Under the pieces are notes generated by a model, which was not told where the DNA came from, did not search any database, and saw only the letters and a list, made by a program, of their open reading frames with translations. From WTFV01 sp965200895 (lineage in GTDB: Bacteria; Acidobacteriota; Vicinamibacteria; Vicinamibacterales; UBA8438), in assembly GCA_965200895.1 (NCBI GenBank), contig CBDAVM010000002.1, positions 496,001 through 560,000 of the forward strand: a stretch of DNA of 64,000 bases, in the 5' to 3' direction. Positions within the stretch are counted from its first letter, which is position 1, and the number at the start of each line of letters is the position of its first letter. This document shows, one piece after another, positions 54,364-62,736 of this stretch. The position numbers were made by a program, and so were the translations under genes.

Positions 54364-55655
54364 GCCATCTCACCGGCCTTCAATGCTCCCTGTGTCGAAC
54401 TCCTTTCCCGGCCGAGGCGCTCTACGTCTGCGACCAGTGCCTCGGGCCGCTCGAGGTGACCTACGACCGAGACGCCATCCGGCGCGCCGTCTCCCGCGAA
54501 CTGATCGCCTCGCGCCCGACGAATCTCTGGCGCTACCGCGAGTTTCTGCCGATCGACGGCGAGCCGCGGACCGGGATGTCCTCCGGATTCACGCCGCTGG
54601 TGCGCGCGGACCGACTGGCCGCCGAGCTCGGGATGCGCGAGCTCTACCTGAAGGACGACTCCGTCAATCATCCGACGCTGTCGTACAAGGACCGCGTAGT
54701 GCCGGTGGCCGCGACGCGGGCCTGCGAGCTCGGATTCGACGTCTTCGGGTGTGCGTCGACCGGCAACCTCGCCAACAGCGTGGCCGCTCACGCGGCGCGG
54801 CTGGGCCTCACCTGCTACGTCTTCATTCCGCGGACGCTGGAGCCCGGCAAGATCCTGGGCTCCGCCGTCAGCGGCCCGCACGTGGTCGCCATCGACGGGA
54901 ACTACGACGACGTCAACCGCCTCTGCACGCAGGTCGGCGATCGCTACGGGTGGGCGTTCGCGAACATCAACCTGCGGGCCTACTATGCGGAGGGGGCGAA
55001 GACGTACGGGTTCGAAATCGTCGAGCAGCTCGGCTGGCGATTTCCGCGCCACCTCGTCTGTCCCGTCGCCGGCGGCACGCTGCTGCCGCGCATCGGCCGC
55101 GGCTTCAACGATCTCGTCGACGCCGGTCTCGTGGACGGCGAGCCGCCCCGCATTCACGCTGCGCAGGCGGCCGGATGCGCGCCGGTCATCCATGCGCTCG
55201 ACGAGGGGCTCGACTATCCGGAGCCGGTCAGACCGGATACGCTCGCCAGGTCCATCGCCATCGGCAACCCCGCCGACGGGTTTCACGTGGTGCGGACGGT
55301 GCGCGAGTCCGGCGGCGGCGGCGCTGCGGCGACGGACGCGGAGATCATCGACGCCATCGGTCTTCTCGCCCGGACCGAGGGCATCTTCACCGAGCCGGCC
55401 GGCGGCACGACACTGGCGGTCACCCGCAAGCTCGTCGAGCAGGAGGTCATTCCCCGTGACGAGAGCACCGTGGTCTGCATCACGGGGAACGGCTACAAGA
55501 CGGCGGACGTGATGGCGCCGTCACTTGCCACGCCCACCGCTCTCGGCCGCTCGCTCGCGGAGTTCGAGGCCTTCATGGCGGAACACCAACCGCCTGACGC
55601 GCGCTCCCGGCCGGCGGGCGCTGCAGCGGCGCACCATCAACCGGTGTCCGGCTGA
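54360..55655 (+). CDS. thrC: threonine synthase
   Basis: 431 residues from the ATG of an ATGA overlap with hom. An N-terminal zinc-ribbon-like CSLCRTPF...CDQC segment (residues about 9-27) precedes the fold-type II PLP domain. The PLP lysine lies in HPTLSYKDRVVPV, the substrate loop is GCASTGNLANSVAAHAARLG, and the phosphate-binding glycine motif is VCPVAGGTLLPRI. It converts O-phosphohomoserine to threonine. The zinc-ribbon form is of the bacterial/archaeal class II type. No homoserine kinase gene follows; it must be encoded elsewhere. Confidence 0.93.
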   Translation: MSHLTGLQCSLCRTPFPAEALYVCDQCLGPLEVTYDRDAIRRAVSRELIASRPTNLWRYREFLPIDGEPRTGMSSGFTPLVRADRLAAELGMRELYLKDDSVNHPTLSYKDRVVPVAATRACELGFDVFGCASTGNLANSVAAHAARLGLTCYVFIPRTLEPGKILGSAVSGPHVVAIDGNYDDVNRLCTQVGDRYGWAFANINLRAYYAEGAKTYGFEIVEQLGWRFPRHLVCPVAGGTLLPRIGRGFNDLVDAGLVDGEPPRIHAAQAAGCAPVIHALDEGLDYPEPVRPDTLARSIAIGNPADGFHVVRTVRESGGGGAAATDAEIIDAIGLLARTEGIFTEPAGGTTLAVTRKLVEQEVIPRDESTVVCITGNGYKTADVMAPSLATPTALGRSLAEFEAFMAEHQPPDARSRPAGAAAAHHQPVSG

Positions 55656-55657
55656 CG

Positions 55658-56923
55658 ATGTCCCGACCCGAGCGCAGCGAGATCGTCGAAGCGGAAGGCC
55701 ACCTGGTCGATTCGCACCTGCTGAACGCCATCTTCGACAAGGTGATCGAGCGCCGGGCGCGCTTCGACGTCCTGCGATTCGAAATCGGCCGGACCAACGA
55801 CGAGTACTCGCATCTGAAGTTGAAGGTGACGGCCCCGGACGAGACTGTCCTGGCGGAGCTGCTCGAAGACCTGATGCCGCTCGGCTGTCATCCGACCCCC
55901 GAGCGTGACGCGGTCCTCAGGCCCTCCGAGCAGGACGGGTGCGTACCCGACGACTTCTATTCCACAACGAACCATCGCACCTACGTGCGGCACGGCGGAC
56001 GGTGGTTGGAGGCCGAACGCCAGCGCATGGATGCGGTGATCGTGATCGAGGACGGTCGGGCAGTGTGCCGCAAGCTGCGCGACGTGGCGGTGGGCGACGC
56101 AGTCGTCTGCGGCGTCGGCGGCATTCGGGTCTCTCCCGAGTTTCGGGAACGCGACCGGCTGGGATTCGCATTCATGGTGAACGACGTGTCCACCGAGCGT
56201 CGCGTCGAGGTCAGCGTGGCCCGGGTCCTGGCGATGATGCAGGACGTGAAGCGCGAGGGCGGGCGCATCGCCTTCGTTGCCGGTCCGGTTGTGGTCCACA
56301 GCGGCGGCGCAGCGTATTTCTGTGACCTCATCCGCCGCGGATTCGTCGATGTGCTGCTGGCCGGCAATGCGCTCGCGGTGCACGACGCCGAGCACGCGCT
56401 GTTCGGCACGTCGCTCGGCATCGACCTCGACGCCGGCACCGCGGTGGAGGAGGGGCACCGCAACCACATGCGCGCGATCAACGCGATCAACCGCGCCGGC
56501 GGCCTGCGTGCGGCGGTCGGTCAGGGGTTCCTCCGGTCGGGCATCATGTACGAGGCGATCCGGCACGATGTCGACTACGTGCTCGCCGGCAGCATTCGCG
56601 ACGACGGGCCGTTGCAGGACACCATCATGGATCTCGTCGAGGCGCAGGACCGCTACACGGCTGCGCTGGTTGACGTGAGCATGGTCGTCATGCTGTCGAC
56701 GATGCTGCACAGCATCGGGGTCGGCAACATGCTGCCGTCACATGTCCGGGTCGTGTGCGTCGACATCAACCCCGCCGTCGTCACCAAGCTGGCGGACCGC
56801 GGCTCGTCGCAGACCGCCGGTATCGTGACCGATGTCGGCCTGTTCCTGCACCAATTGACAGCGCAGCTCGATGCTGCGTCGGGTGCAGCGCAGACGGCGC
56901 TGGCGGACGGGGCGCAGCGGTGA
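55658..56923 (+). CDS. TIGR00300 (LOR/SDH-domain) protein, ornithine cyclodeaminase-like
   Basis: 421 residues, two bases after the thrC stop. The N-terminal LOR/SDH domain reads EAEGHLVDSHLLNAIFDKVI, FEIGRTNDEYSHLKLKVTAP and PDDFYSTTNHRTYV. The C-terminal Rossmann-like part contains FVAGPVVVHSGGAAYFCDLI, VLLAGNALAVHDAEHALFGT and GNMLPSHVRVVCVDINPAVV. The same fold is found in archaeal ornithine cyclodeaminase and in the second domain of cyanobacterial ArgZ. It may therefore make proline from ornithine. Placement between thrC and lysC, with a four-base overlap to lysC, ties it to aspartate-family regulation; its actual substrate is uncertain. Confidence 0.75.
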   Translation: MSRPERSEIVEAEGHLVDSHLLNAIFDKVIERRARFDVLRFEIGRTNDEYSHLKLKVTAPDETVLAELLEDLMPLGCHPTPERDAVLRPSEQDGCVPDDFYSTTNHRTYVRHGGRWLEAERQRMDAVIVIEDGRAVCRKLRDVAVGDAVVCGVGGIRVSPEFRERDRLGFAFMVNDVSTERRVEVSVARVLAMMQDVKREGGRIAFVAGPVVVHSGGAAYFCDLIRRGFVDVLLAGNALAVHDAEHALFGTSLGIDLDAGTAVEEGHRNHMRAINAINRAGGLRAAVGQGFLRSGIMYEAIRHDVDYVLAGSIRDDGPLQDTIMDLVEAQDRYTAALVDVSMVVMLSTMLHSIGVGNMLPSHVRVVCVDINPAVVTKLADRGSSQTAGIVTDVGLFLHQLTAQLDAASGAAQTALADGAQR

Positions 56924-58188
56924 CGGTTCCGGCAGCCGCGCCACCGGTCATCGTCCAGAAGTACGGCGGCACCTCGGTCGCCACCGCGAAGCGGATTCGC
57001 GCGATCGCCGAGCGGGTGGCCCTGGCCCGTCGCCACAGTCCGCGACTGGTCGTCGTGCTCTCGGCCATGGGAAGGACGACCGATGATCTGGTGGCGCTGG
57101 CCCATGCGGTGTCCGACAATCCGGGCGGTCGCGAGATGGACCTGCTGTTGGCGACCGGCGAGCAGGTATCCGTCTCGCTGCTCGGCTTGGCGCTGCAGTA
57201 CCAGGGCGTCCCCGCGATCTCGCTGACCGCCTCGCAGTGCGGGATTCGGACCGACGACGCGTTCAATATCGCCCGCATCGAATCGATCGAGACGCGGCGG
57301 ATCCTGTCCGAGCTGGATCAGGGACGGGTGGTGATCATCACCGGCTTCCAGGGCATCACCCGGGACCACGAGGTGACGACGCTGGGCCGCGGGGGCAGCG
57401 ACATCACCGGTGCGGCCGTGGCGGCCGCGCTCGGAGCGAGTGTCTGCGAGATCTGTACGGATGTCGACGGCGTGCTCTCGGCCGACCCGCGCGCCGTGCC
57501 GCACGCGACGCAGTGGCGCGAAATCAGCTATGAGGAAGCCATCGAGATGGCGTCGAGCGGCGCCAAGGTCCTGCACCCCCGGGCGGCCGAGGTGTGCATG
57601 GCGTACCGGATCCCGATCCACGTGCGCTCGAGCTTCCACGACGGCGAGGGCACGTGGATCCGTGGAGGCGACGAGATGGTGATGGAGCAGGCGGCGGTGG
57701 TCGGGGTCAGCAGCGACAGGAAGATTGCCAAGGTCACCCTGATCGACGTGCCGGACCGACCGGGGCTCGCCGCGGAGATCTTTCGCGACCTGGCGGCGCA
57801 GTCCATCAGCGTACGGCTCATCATTCAGGGCGCGACCACCCGGGGCCTGGGGCGCATCACCTTCGTGCTCGACGACGAGTTCGTCGAGCGCGCGATGCGG
57901 CTCGTCGAAGACTGGAAGTCGCGTGGACTGGCCACGGCGGGAGCTGTCGACCGCGATGTCGCCAAGATTTCCATCGTCGGGTCGCGGCTGGCGTCGACTC
58001 CCGGCCTGGCCGCCCGCATGTTCGCGGTCCTGGCGCGCGAGGGCATCAACATCGACTGCATCAGCTCCTCGGAGATGAAGATCGCCTGCGTCATCGCCGA
58101 CACGCACCTGGAAGAGGCGGTGCGCGCCGTTCACGACGAGTTCTTCCCGGAGGGTGCGGCCCCGCAGTCCGAGCGTGCGCCCTCGTGA
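56920..58188 (+). CDS. lysC: aspartate kinase
   Basis: 422 residues from the GTG of a GTGA overlap with the preceding gene. The kinase domain has QKYGGTSVATAKRIRAIAER (substrate and ATP binding), TTLGRGGSDITGAAVAAALG and EICTDVDGVLSADPRAVP. Two ACT domains follow from about residue 265 (VTLIDVPDRPGLAAEIFRDL and ISIVGSRLASTPGLAARMFA), so the enzyme is allosterically controlled, typically by lysine and/or threonine. It catalyses the first step of the aspartate family. It is the last gene of the operon hom-thrC-TIGR00300-lysC; no asd or dapA is present. Confidence 0.94.
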   Translation: MTVPAAAPPVIVQKYGGTSVATAKRIRAIAERVALARRHSPRLVVVLSAMGRTTDDLVALAHAVSDNPGGREMDLLLATGEQVSVSLLGLALQYQGVPAISLTASQCGIRTDDAFNIARIESIETRRILSELDQGRVVIITGFQGITRDHEVTTLGRGGSDITGAAVAAALGASVCEICTDVDGVLSADPRAVPHATQWREISYEEAIEMASSGAKVLHPRAAEVCMAYRIPIHVRSSFHDGEGTWIRGGDEMVMEQAAVVGVSSDRKIAKVTLIDVPDRPGLAAEIFRDLAAQSISVRLIIQGATTRGLGRITFVLDDEFVERAMRLVEDWKSRGLATAGAVDRDVAKISIVGSRLASTPGLAARMFAVLAREGINIDCISSSEMKIACVIADTHLEEAVRAVHDEFFPEGAAPQSERAPS

Positions 58189-58270
58189 GCGCTCGTTCGC
58201 GACCCCTCCGTCGTCGCGCGCTCGCCCGGGGCGACAGCCCACCAGAGTTCCCGGGGAGTCTGCGCCGTTT

Positions 58271-58603
58271 CTACGGTCCGGATTCCGCGGCGTCGTCGAT
58301 GGTCAGGACGACGACGCCGTCGGCCACGGCAACCGGGTATACCGTCAGCCCGCGGTAGGCAGGCGGGCCGAGACCCTTGCCGTCGCACAGCCGAAACCGA
58401 GCCCCGTGCCAGGCGCAGGTGACGATCCCGTTCTCGCACGGTCCCTCGAACAGCGAGCCGCCCGCGTGCGTGCACGCGTCGTCGACCGCGTGCAATGTGC
58501 CGCGGTCGTTGAACACGGCTATGCGCCGGTCGCCGGCGAAGATCTTCTTCCGCGCTCCCGGACCGAAGCTCTCGGCTCTGGCCACGGTCACCACGCGCGC
58601 CAT
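58271..58603 (-). CDS. Rieske-type [2Fe-2S] ferredoxin-like protein
   Basis: 110 residues from the ATG at 58603. The two cluster-binding motifs are DACTHAGGSLFEG (Cys-x-His) and CAWHGARFRLCDG (Cys-x2-His), with the NirD/BphF-like beta framework around them (VFNDRGTLHAVDD, VYPVAVADGVVVLTID). It is a small cytoplasmic electron carrier or an oxygenase component. No oxygenase or nitrite reductase gene is adjacent. TATACGAT lies just before the start, so the mRNA may be nearly leaderless. It is divergent from the lactate permease gene. Confidence 0.87.
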   Translation of the reverse strand: MARVVTVARAESFGPGARKKIFAGDRRIAVFNDRGTLHAVDDACTHAGGSLFEGPCENGIVTCAWHGARFRLCDGKGLGPPAYRGLTVYPVAVADGVVVLTIDDAAESGP

Positions 58604-58649
58604 GCGGCAATCGTATACCACGCGCCTGCGATCGGGGCCGTTGTGTGTG

Positions 58650-58678
58650 TTGTGTGTTGATCCGTCTTCCGGTACCAT
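58650..58678 (+). promoter_or_regulatory. candidate promoter of the lactate permease gene
   Basis: TTGTGT (58650-58655), 17-bp spacer, TACCAT (58673-58678), followed by the GAGGAGGAA ribosome site and the ATG at 58707. The -35 lies in a short GT-rich tract. Confidence 0.4.
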
Positions 58679-58706
58679 AGGCCGCCTCTGAGGAGGAACG
58701 CCCTCG

Positions 58707-60467
58707 ATGCTGACGATTCTCTCGCTGTTGCCGATCATCACCGTCGCCGTCTTTCTCGTCGGGCTCCGGTGGCCGGCGAGCCGGGCGATGCCGTTGTCCT
58801 ATCTGGTGGCCGTCGCGCTCGCCCTGCTGGTCTGGCAGGTGCCCGGTCTGCAGGTGGCCGCGGCCACGGTCAACGGCCTGGTGATCGCGTTCACCCTGCT
58901 GTACATCATCTTCGGGGCCATCCTGCTGCTCAACACGCTGCAGGAGAGCGGGGCCATCCGGACCATCCGGCAGGGATTCACGGGCATCACGTCGGATCGC
59001 CGCGTGCAGGTGATCATCATCGCCTGGCTGTTCGGCGCCTTCATCGAGGGGTCGGCCGGGTTCGGGACCCCGGCCGCGGTCGCGGTGCCGCTGCTCGTCG
59101 GTCTCGGGTTCCCCGGCATGGCCGCCGTCACCGCGGGGATGATCATCCAGAGCACGCCGGTCAGCTTCGGGGCCCTCGGCACGCCGATCATGGTCGGCGT
59201 CAACACCGGCCTCGGGCAGGGGGCCAACCCGGAGATCGTCGCCTTCGCCGCCGAGGCGGGCTACGCGGAATGGACGGACTTCCTGGCGTTGATCGGCCTG
59301 AAGGTGGCCATCCTGCACGCCATCGCGGGGACGCTGATCCCGTTGATCCTGGTCTCGTTCATGACGCGCTTCTTCGGCCGGAGCCGGTCGCTGGCCGAGG
59401 GCCTGCAGATCTGGCCGTTCGCGATCTTCGCGGCACTGGCGATGACCGTGCCCTACTTTGCGGCCGCCTGGTTCCTGGGGCCGGAGTTTCCGGCCCTGGT
59501 CGGCAGCGTGGTCGGACTGGTCATCGTTGTGAGCGCGGCGCGCGCCGGCTTCCTCATCCCGAAACCCGACGAGGCGTGGGACTTCGACGGCAGGGAGAAC
59601 TGGCCGGCGGAGTGGACGGGATCGGTCGAGGTGCAGGACGTGGCGCACGACGGCTCGATGCGCCTGTGGAAGGCTTGGCTGCCGTACGGCGTCGTCGCCG
59701 GGCTGCTGCTGTCGTCGCGGCTCGTCCCCGAGTTCCGCGCCTTCCTCACCGGCTGGGTCGTGAGCTGGCCGGAGATATTCGGCACGTCGATCACGGCGAG
59801 TTTCCAGCCGCTCTTCCTGCCGGGCACGCTCTTCATCGTCACCTCGCTCATCACCCTGGGGTTGCACCGGATTCCGGGCGCCCGCTATGCGAAGGCGTGG
59901 TCCACGTCGCTCAAGGTGTCGGCGTCGGCCTCGGTGGCCCTCGTCTTCACCGTGCCGATGGTGCAGGTCTTCCTGAACAGCGGCGGTGGCGGGGCCGGCT
60001 ACGAGCAGATGCCGATCGTGCTCGCCGACGGCGTGGCGGCGCTCGTCGGCGGCGTCTGGCCGATCTTCGCGCCGTTCATCGGCGGCATCGGCGCGGCGGT
60101 GGCCGGCAGCAACACGGTCAGCAACATGATGTTCTCGCTGTTCCAGTTCGGGATGGGCGAGCGGATCGGCGTGGATCCGACCTGGATCGTGGCCCTGCAG
60201 GCCATCGGCGGCGCCGCCGGCAACATGATCTGCGTTCACAACGTCGTCGCGGCCTCGGCCGTCGTCGGCCTGCTCGGGCGCGAGGGCTCGGTCATCCGCA
60301 TGACCGCTATCCCGTTCGTCTACTACGCGCTGCTGCCGGGAGCGGTCGGCTACCTCGTGGTGTCGAGCGGCCTGCTCAACGTCGGGACCCTGATCGTCGC
60401 CCTCATCGCTGCGGGCGCGGTGTACATGATCCGGCGGCACGGCGGCCGGCCGGCCACGGCGGCCTGA
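58707..60467 (+). CDS. L-lactate/glycolate permease (LctP family)
   Basis: 586 residues, about 13 membrane helices, from the ATG at 58707 with a strong GAGGAGG. Family motifs are FIEGSAGFGTPAAVAVPLLV, IIQSTPVSFGALGTPIMVGV, and near the C-terminus AGSNTVSNMMFSLFQFGMGE with ALQAIGGAAGNMICVHNVVA. Length is slightly above the 550 usual for LctP because of a hydrophilic loop near residues 285-330. It imports lactate or glycolate with protons. A cupin gene follows seven bases after the stop. No lactate oxidation genes are in view. MurQ releases lactate, but that operon is 6 kb away and a link is speculative. Confidence 0.88.
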   Translation: MLTILSLLPIITVAVFLVGLRWPASRAMPLSYLVAVALALLVWQVPGLQVAAATVNGLVIAFTLLYIIFGAILLLNTLQESGAIRTIRQGFTGITSDRRVQVIIIAWLFGAFIEGSAGFGTPAAVAVPLLVGLGFPGMAAVTAGMIIQSTPVSFGALGTPIMVGVNTGLGQGANPEIVAFAAEAGYAEWTDFLALIGLKVAILHAIAGTLIPLILVSFMTRFFGRSRSLAEGLQIWPFAIFAALAMTVPYFAAAWFLGPEFPALVGSVVGLVIVVSAARAGFLIPKPDEAWDFDGRENWPAEWTGSVEVQDVAHDGSMRLWKAWLPYGVVAGLLLSSRLVPEFRAFLTGWVVSWPEIFGTSITASFQPLFLPGTLFIVTSLITLGLHRIPGARYAKAWSTSLKVSASASVALVFTVPMVQVFLNSGGGGAGYEQMPIVLADGVAALVGGVWPIFAPFIGGIGAAVAGSNTVSNMMFSLFQFGMGERIGVDPTWIVALQAIGGAAGNMICVHNVVAASAVVGLLGREGSVIRMTAIPFVYYALLPGAVGYLVVSSGLLNVGTLIVALIAAGAVYMIRRHGGRPATAA

Positions 60468-60474
60468 GCGACCC

Positions 60475-60867
60475 ATGCGGATTGCCCGACTCGCGGCGCT
60501 GGCGTCCGAGAAGTCCGATCCGGACACCTTCACCGGGCAGGCGCGGATGACGCGTCTGCCCGGCCTGTCGGACGATCCGGCGATCAAGGCCTTCCGGGTC
60601 GAGTTTCAGCCCGCCGCCCGCACGCACTGGCATACGCACAGCGGGCCGCAGGTCCTCGTGGTGCTCGACGGCCGCTGCCGGCTGCAGCAGGAAGGGGAGC
60701 CGGTGCGCGAGATCGCGGCCGGCGACGTGGCCTGCATCGCGCCCGGCGAACGGCACTGGCACGGCGCCGCGGCGGACGGTCCGATGACCCATCTGGCCGT
60801 GAACATCGCGTCGACGACGACCTGGCTCGAAGCCGTGACCGACGCCGAGTACGCCGGCGGCGGGTGA
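60475..60867 (+). CDS. small cupin-domain protein
   Basis: 130 residues, beginning seven bases after the permease stop. One cupin barrel with the metal-ligand histidines in THWHTHSGPQVLVVLDG and a second set in APGERHWHGAA. The C-terminus (MTHLAVNIASTTTWLEAVT) resembles the carboxymuconolactone-decarboxylase-linked or 'HWH' cupins often annotated as quercetin-dioxygenase-like. The enzymatic or sensor role is unknown; co-transcription with the permease is likely. Confidence 0.87.
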   Translation: MRIARLAALASEKSDPDTFTGQARMTRLPGLSDDPAIKAFRVEFQPAARTHWHTHSGPQVLVVLDGRCRLQQEGEPVREIAAGDVACIAPGERHWHGAAADGPMTHLAVNIASTTTWLEAVTDAEYAGGG

Positions 60868-60884
60868 GGACGGTCCGCGGGTTG

Positions 60885-62690
60885 TCACCACCCACACGAG
60901 CGACCGGCGTTCTGTTCGTCCATCCAGGCCACAAGCGGCGCGAAGTACTCCAGCAGGGCCGAGGCGTCGATCCGTCGTGAACCGGTGACCGCCTCGAGCG
61001 CGACCGGCCAGGGGGCGCTGGCTCCCGTCTCCATCATGGTTCGCAGCCTCGCACCCGCCTCGGCACTGCCGAAGATCGAGCATCGATGGAGCGGGCCGTC
61101 GTCGCCGGCCGCGGCGCACAGCGCGCCGTGGAACTGGTACTGGAGGATGCGGGCCAGGAAGTCCGGGACGTACGGCTCGTTGGCCGGGATGCGTTGGGCT
61201 GCGCCGGGATCGAAGTCGGTCTCGCTCCGCGGCAGCGGAGCCCGGACCCCCTGGTACGCCTCGCGCAGCGTCCACCACGCGCGGTTGTAACGGTCCGGGC
61301 CCACTTCGCCTGAGAAAACCTGCCAGCGCCAGCGGTCCGCCACCAGTGCGAACGCGAGGGCGGGAATCTCGCCGAGCGCCCTGCGGAGGAGGAAAGGAAC
61401 GTCGTGGGCGGCGGCCGGGGCCCGATCCAGCAGATCCAGCTCGACCAGATACGCGGGCGTGACCGCCAGCGCCACCGCGTCGCCGATCGCCGCCGGAAAG
61501 AAGTCGTTCGCGCCGGTTCGGAACAGCAGGTCCTGTGACCGGTACGCCCGCTCGTAGTAGGTCCGCGTCAGCACGCGATGAACCGCGGCGAAGTCGGCGC
61601 CGGAGACCTCCAGACACATCGTGACGCGGAGATCGTCCCCGCCATCGAGGTTCCAGACGCGCGGTCGGCAGGGGACCTCACTATCGGCCGCCCGCACGAA
61701 GCGGGATCGTTCCCGGAAGGTGGCCGGCAACGGCTCGAAGCCGAGCGAGCGGAAGAAGCGCTCGCCGTAGTGCACCATGTCGGTCGGGTCTACCCGGTTG
61801 CGCTCGATCTGGCGGGTCGGATCGTATCCGCGGCCGCGAGGGCGCGGGGCGGTCAGGTCGTAGACGCTGGACCAGCTTCCGTCGCCCAGGTCGCCGAGCA
61901 GGTGAGCGGGGATGGCCTCCCCGGGCGGCGCGATCGCGGTGCCGTACTCGTCGCCGAGCTCGCGGCGCACCAGACAGTGCAGCGACTCGACGAGCGGCCG
62001 TACCTGGCCCCAGAGTCTGTTCAGCTCCGCCCGAAAGGCGTCCGGGGGCAGACCGTACGCGGAACGCCAGCGCTCGCCGGCGTCCGCATGGCCGAGCTCG
62101 ACGGCTCCGGCGTTCGCGATCTCGACCAGACGCGCGTAGCGAGATCGCATCGACGATGCCAGAGCGCGGCCTTCGGTCCACAGCTCGAGCAACGGATCGG
62201 TGTCGCGCAGTTCGGCGACGGTTCGTTCCAGAGCGGTCCGATCCACGCAGTCCTCACCGGCGCCGACGCAATAGGCGCCGGCGCCGTACGTACGCTCGAG
62301 CGCCGCCACGAGGGAAGCCATCTCGTTACCCAGCGGGGGACGATGCGGTGCGATGGTTGTCGGCGCCGTTTTCAGGAGCGTGAGCTTGCGGGCCGTCATT
62401 TCCGGCAGATCGAGTCCGTCGAACCGCGCGGCGCCGCGGGCGAGCTCGGCCTTCGCAGAGGTCAGTGCGCGGTCTGCCGCCGTTGCCGCCGTGACAGTCT
62501 CGGTGTCGCCGAGCGTCTCGCGCAACCAGGCGGTGCGTACCGCTTCCCGCCGCAGCGCACCCAGGCGAGCTTCGGCGGCGGTGACGAAGGCGTCCGCTTC
62601 CGTCGCCGTCGGGCCCGGCGCCTCCTGCGCGCAACCGGCCATCGCCGTCGCCAGCAGGCTCGCGAACAGCGCCGCCCGCAGTCTGGTCAC
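60885..62690 (-). CDS. M2 (angiotensin-converting-enzyme-like) family lipoprotein lacking the zinc site
   Basis: 601 residues from a GTG at 62690, chosen because it begins a lipoprotein signal (RLRAALFASLLATAMAGC) with the lipidation Cys at position 20. The body follows bacterial M2 dipeptidyl carboxypeptidases closely: DLTAPRPRGRGYDPTR, MVHYGERFFRSLGFEPLP, WNLDGGDDLRVTMCLEVS, GANDFFPAAIGDAVAL, RWRWQVFSGEVGPDRYN and QYQFHGALC. Aligned without gaps, the HEMGH zinc motif is replaced by RVLTR (residues 372-376), and the third ligand Glu of HEAIGD is Ala400. Substrate-binding positions near DFDPGAAQRIPANEPY also differ. The protein should be catalytically inactive, perhaps a binding or regulatory protein on the outer envelope. 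Confidence 0.85.
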   Translation of the reverse strand: MTRLRAALFASLLATAMAGCAQEAPGPTATEADAFVTAAEARLGALRREAVRTAWLRETLGDTETVTAATAADRALTSAKAELARGAARFDGLDLPEMTARKLTLLKTAPTTIAPHRPPLGNEMASLVAALERTYGAGAYCVGAGEDCVDRTALERTVAELRDTDPLLELWTEGRALASSMRSRYARLVEIANAGAVELGHADAGERWRSAYGLPPDAFRAELNRLWGQVRPLVESLHCLVRRELGDEYGTAIAPPGEAIPAHLLGDLGDGSWSSVYDLTAPRPRGRGYDPTRQIERNRVDPTDMVHYGERFFRSLGFEPLPATFRERSRFVRAADSEVPCRPRVWNLDGGDDLRVTMCLEVSGADFAAVHRVLTRTYYERAYRSQDLLFRTGANDFFPAAIGDAVALAVTPAYLVELDLLDRAPAAAHDVPFLLRRALGEIPALAFALVADRWRWQVFSGEVGPDRYNRAWWTLREAYQGVRAPLPRSETDFDPGAAQRIPANEPYVPDFLARILQYQFHGALCAAAGDDGPLHRCSIFGSAEAGARLRTMMETGASAPWPVALEAVTGSRRIDASALLEYFAPLVAWMDEQNAGRSCGW

Positions 62691-62736
62691 CGCCGCACCC
62701 GGGCGTTCCGCATGGAAGCCATGAGAACCTCGACGA

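Noticed and set aside
58641..58658. Short GT-rich tract (ttgtgtgtgttgtgtgttg-like) as a microsatellite
   Set aside because: Too short and imperfect to call a repeat feature; it is mentioned only as part of the permease promoter region.
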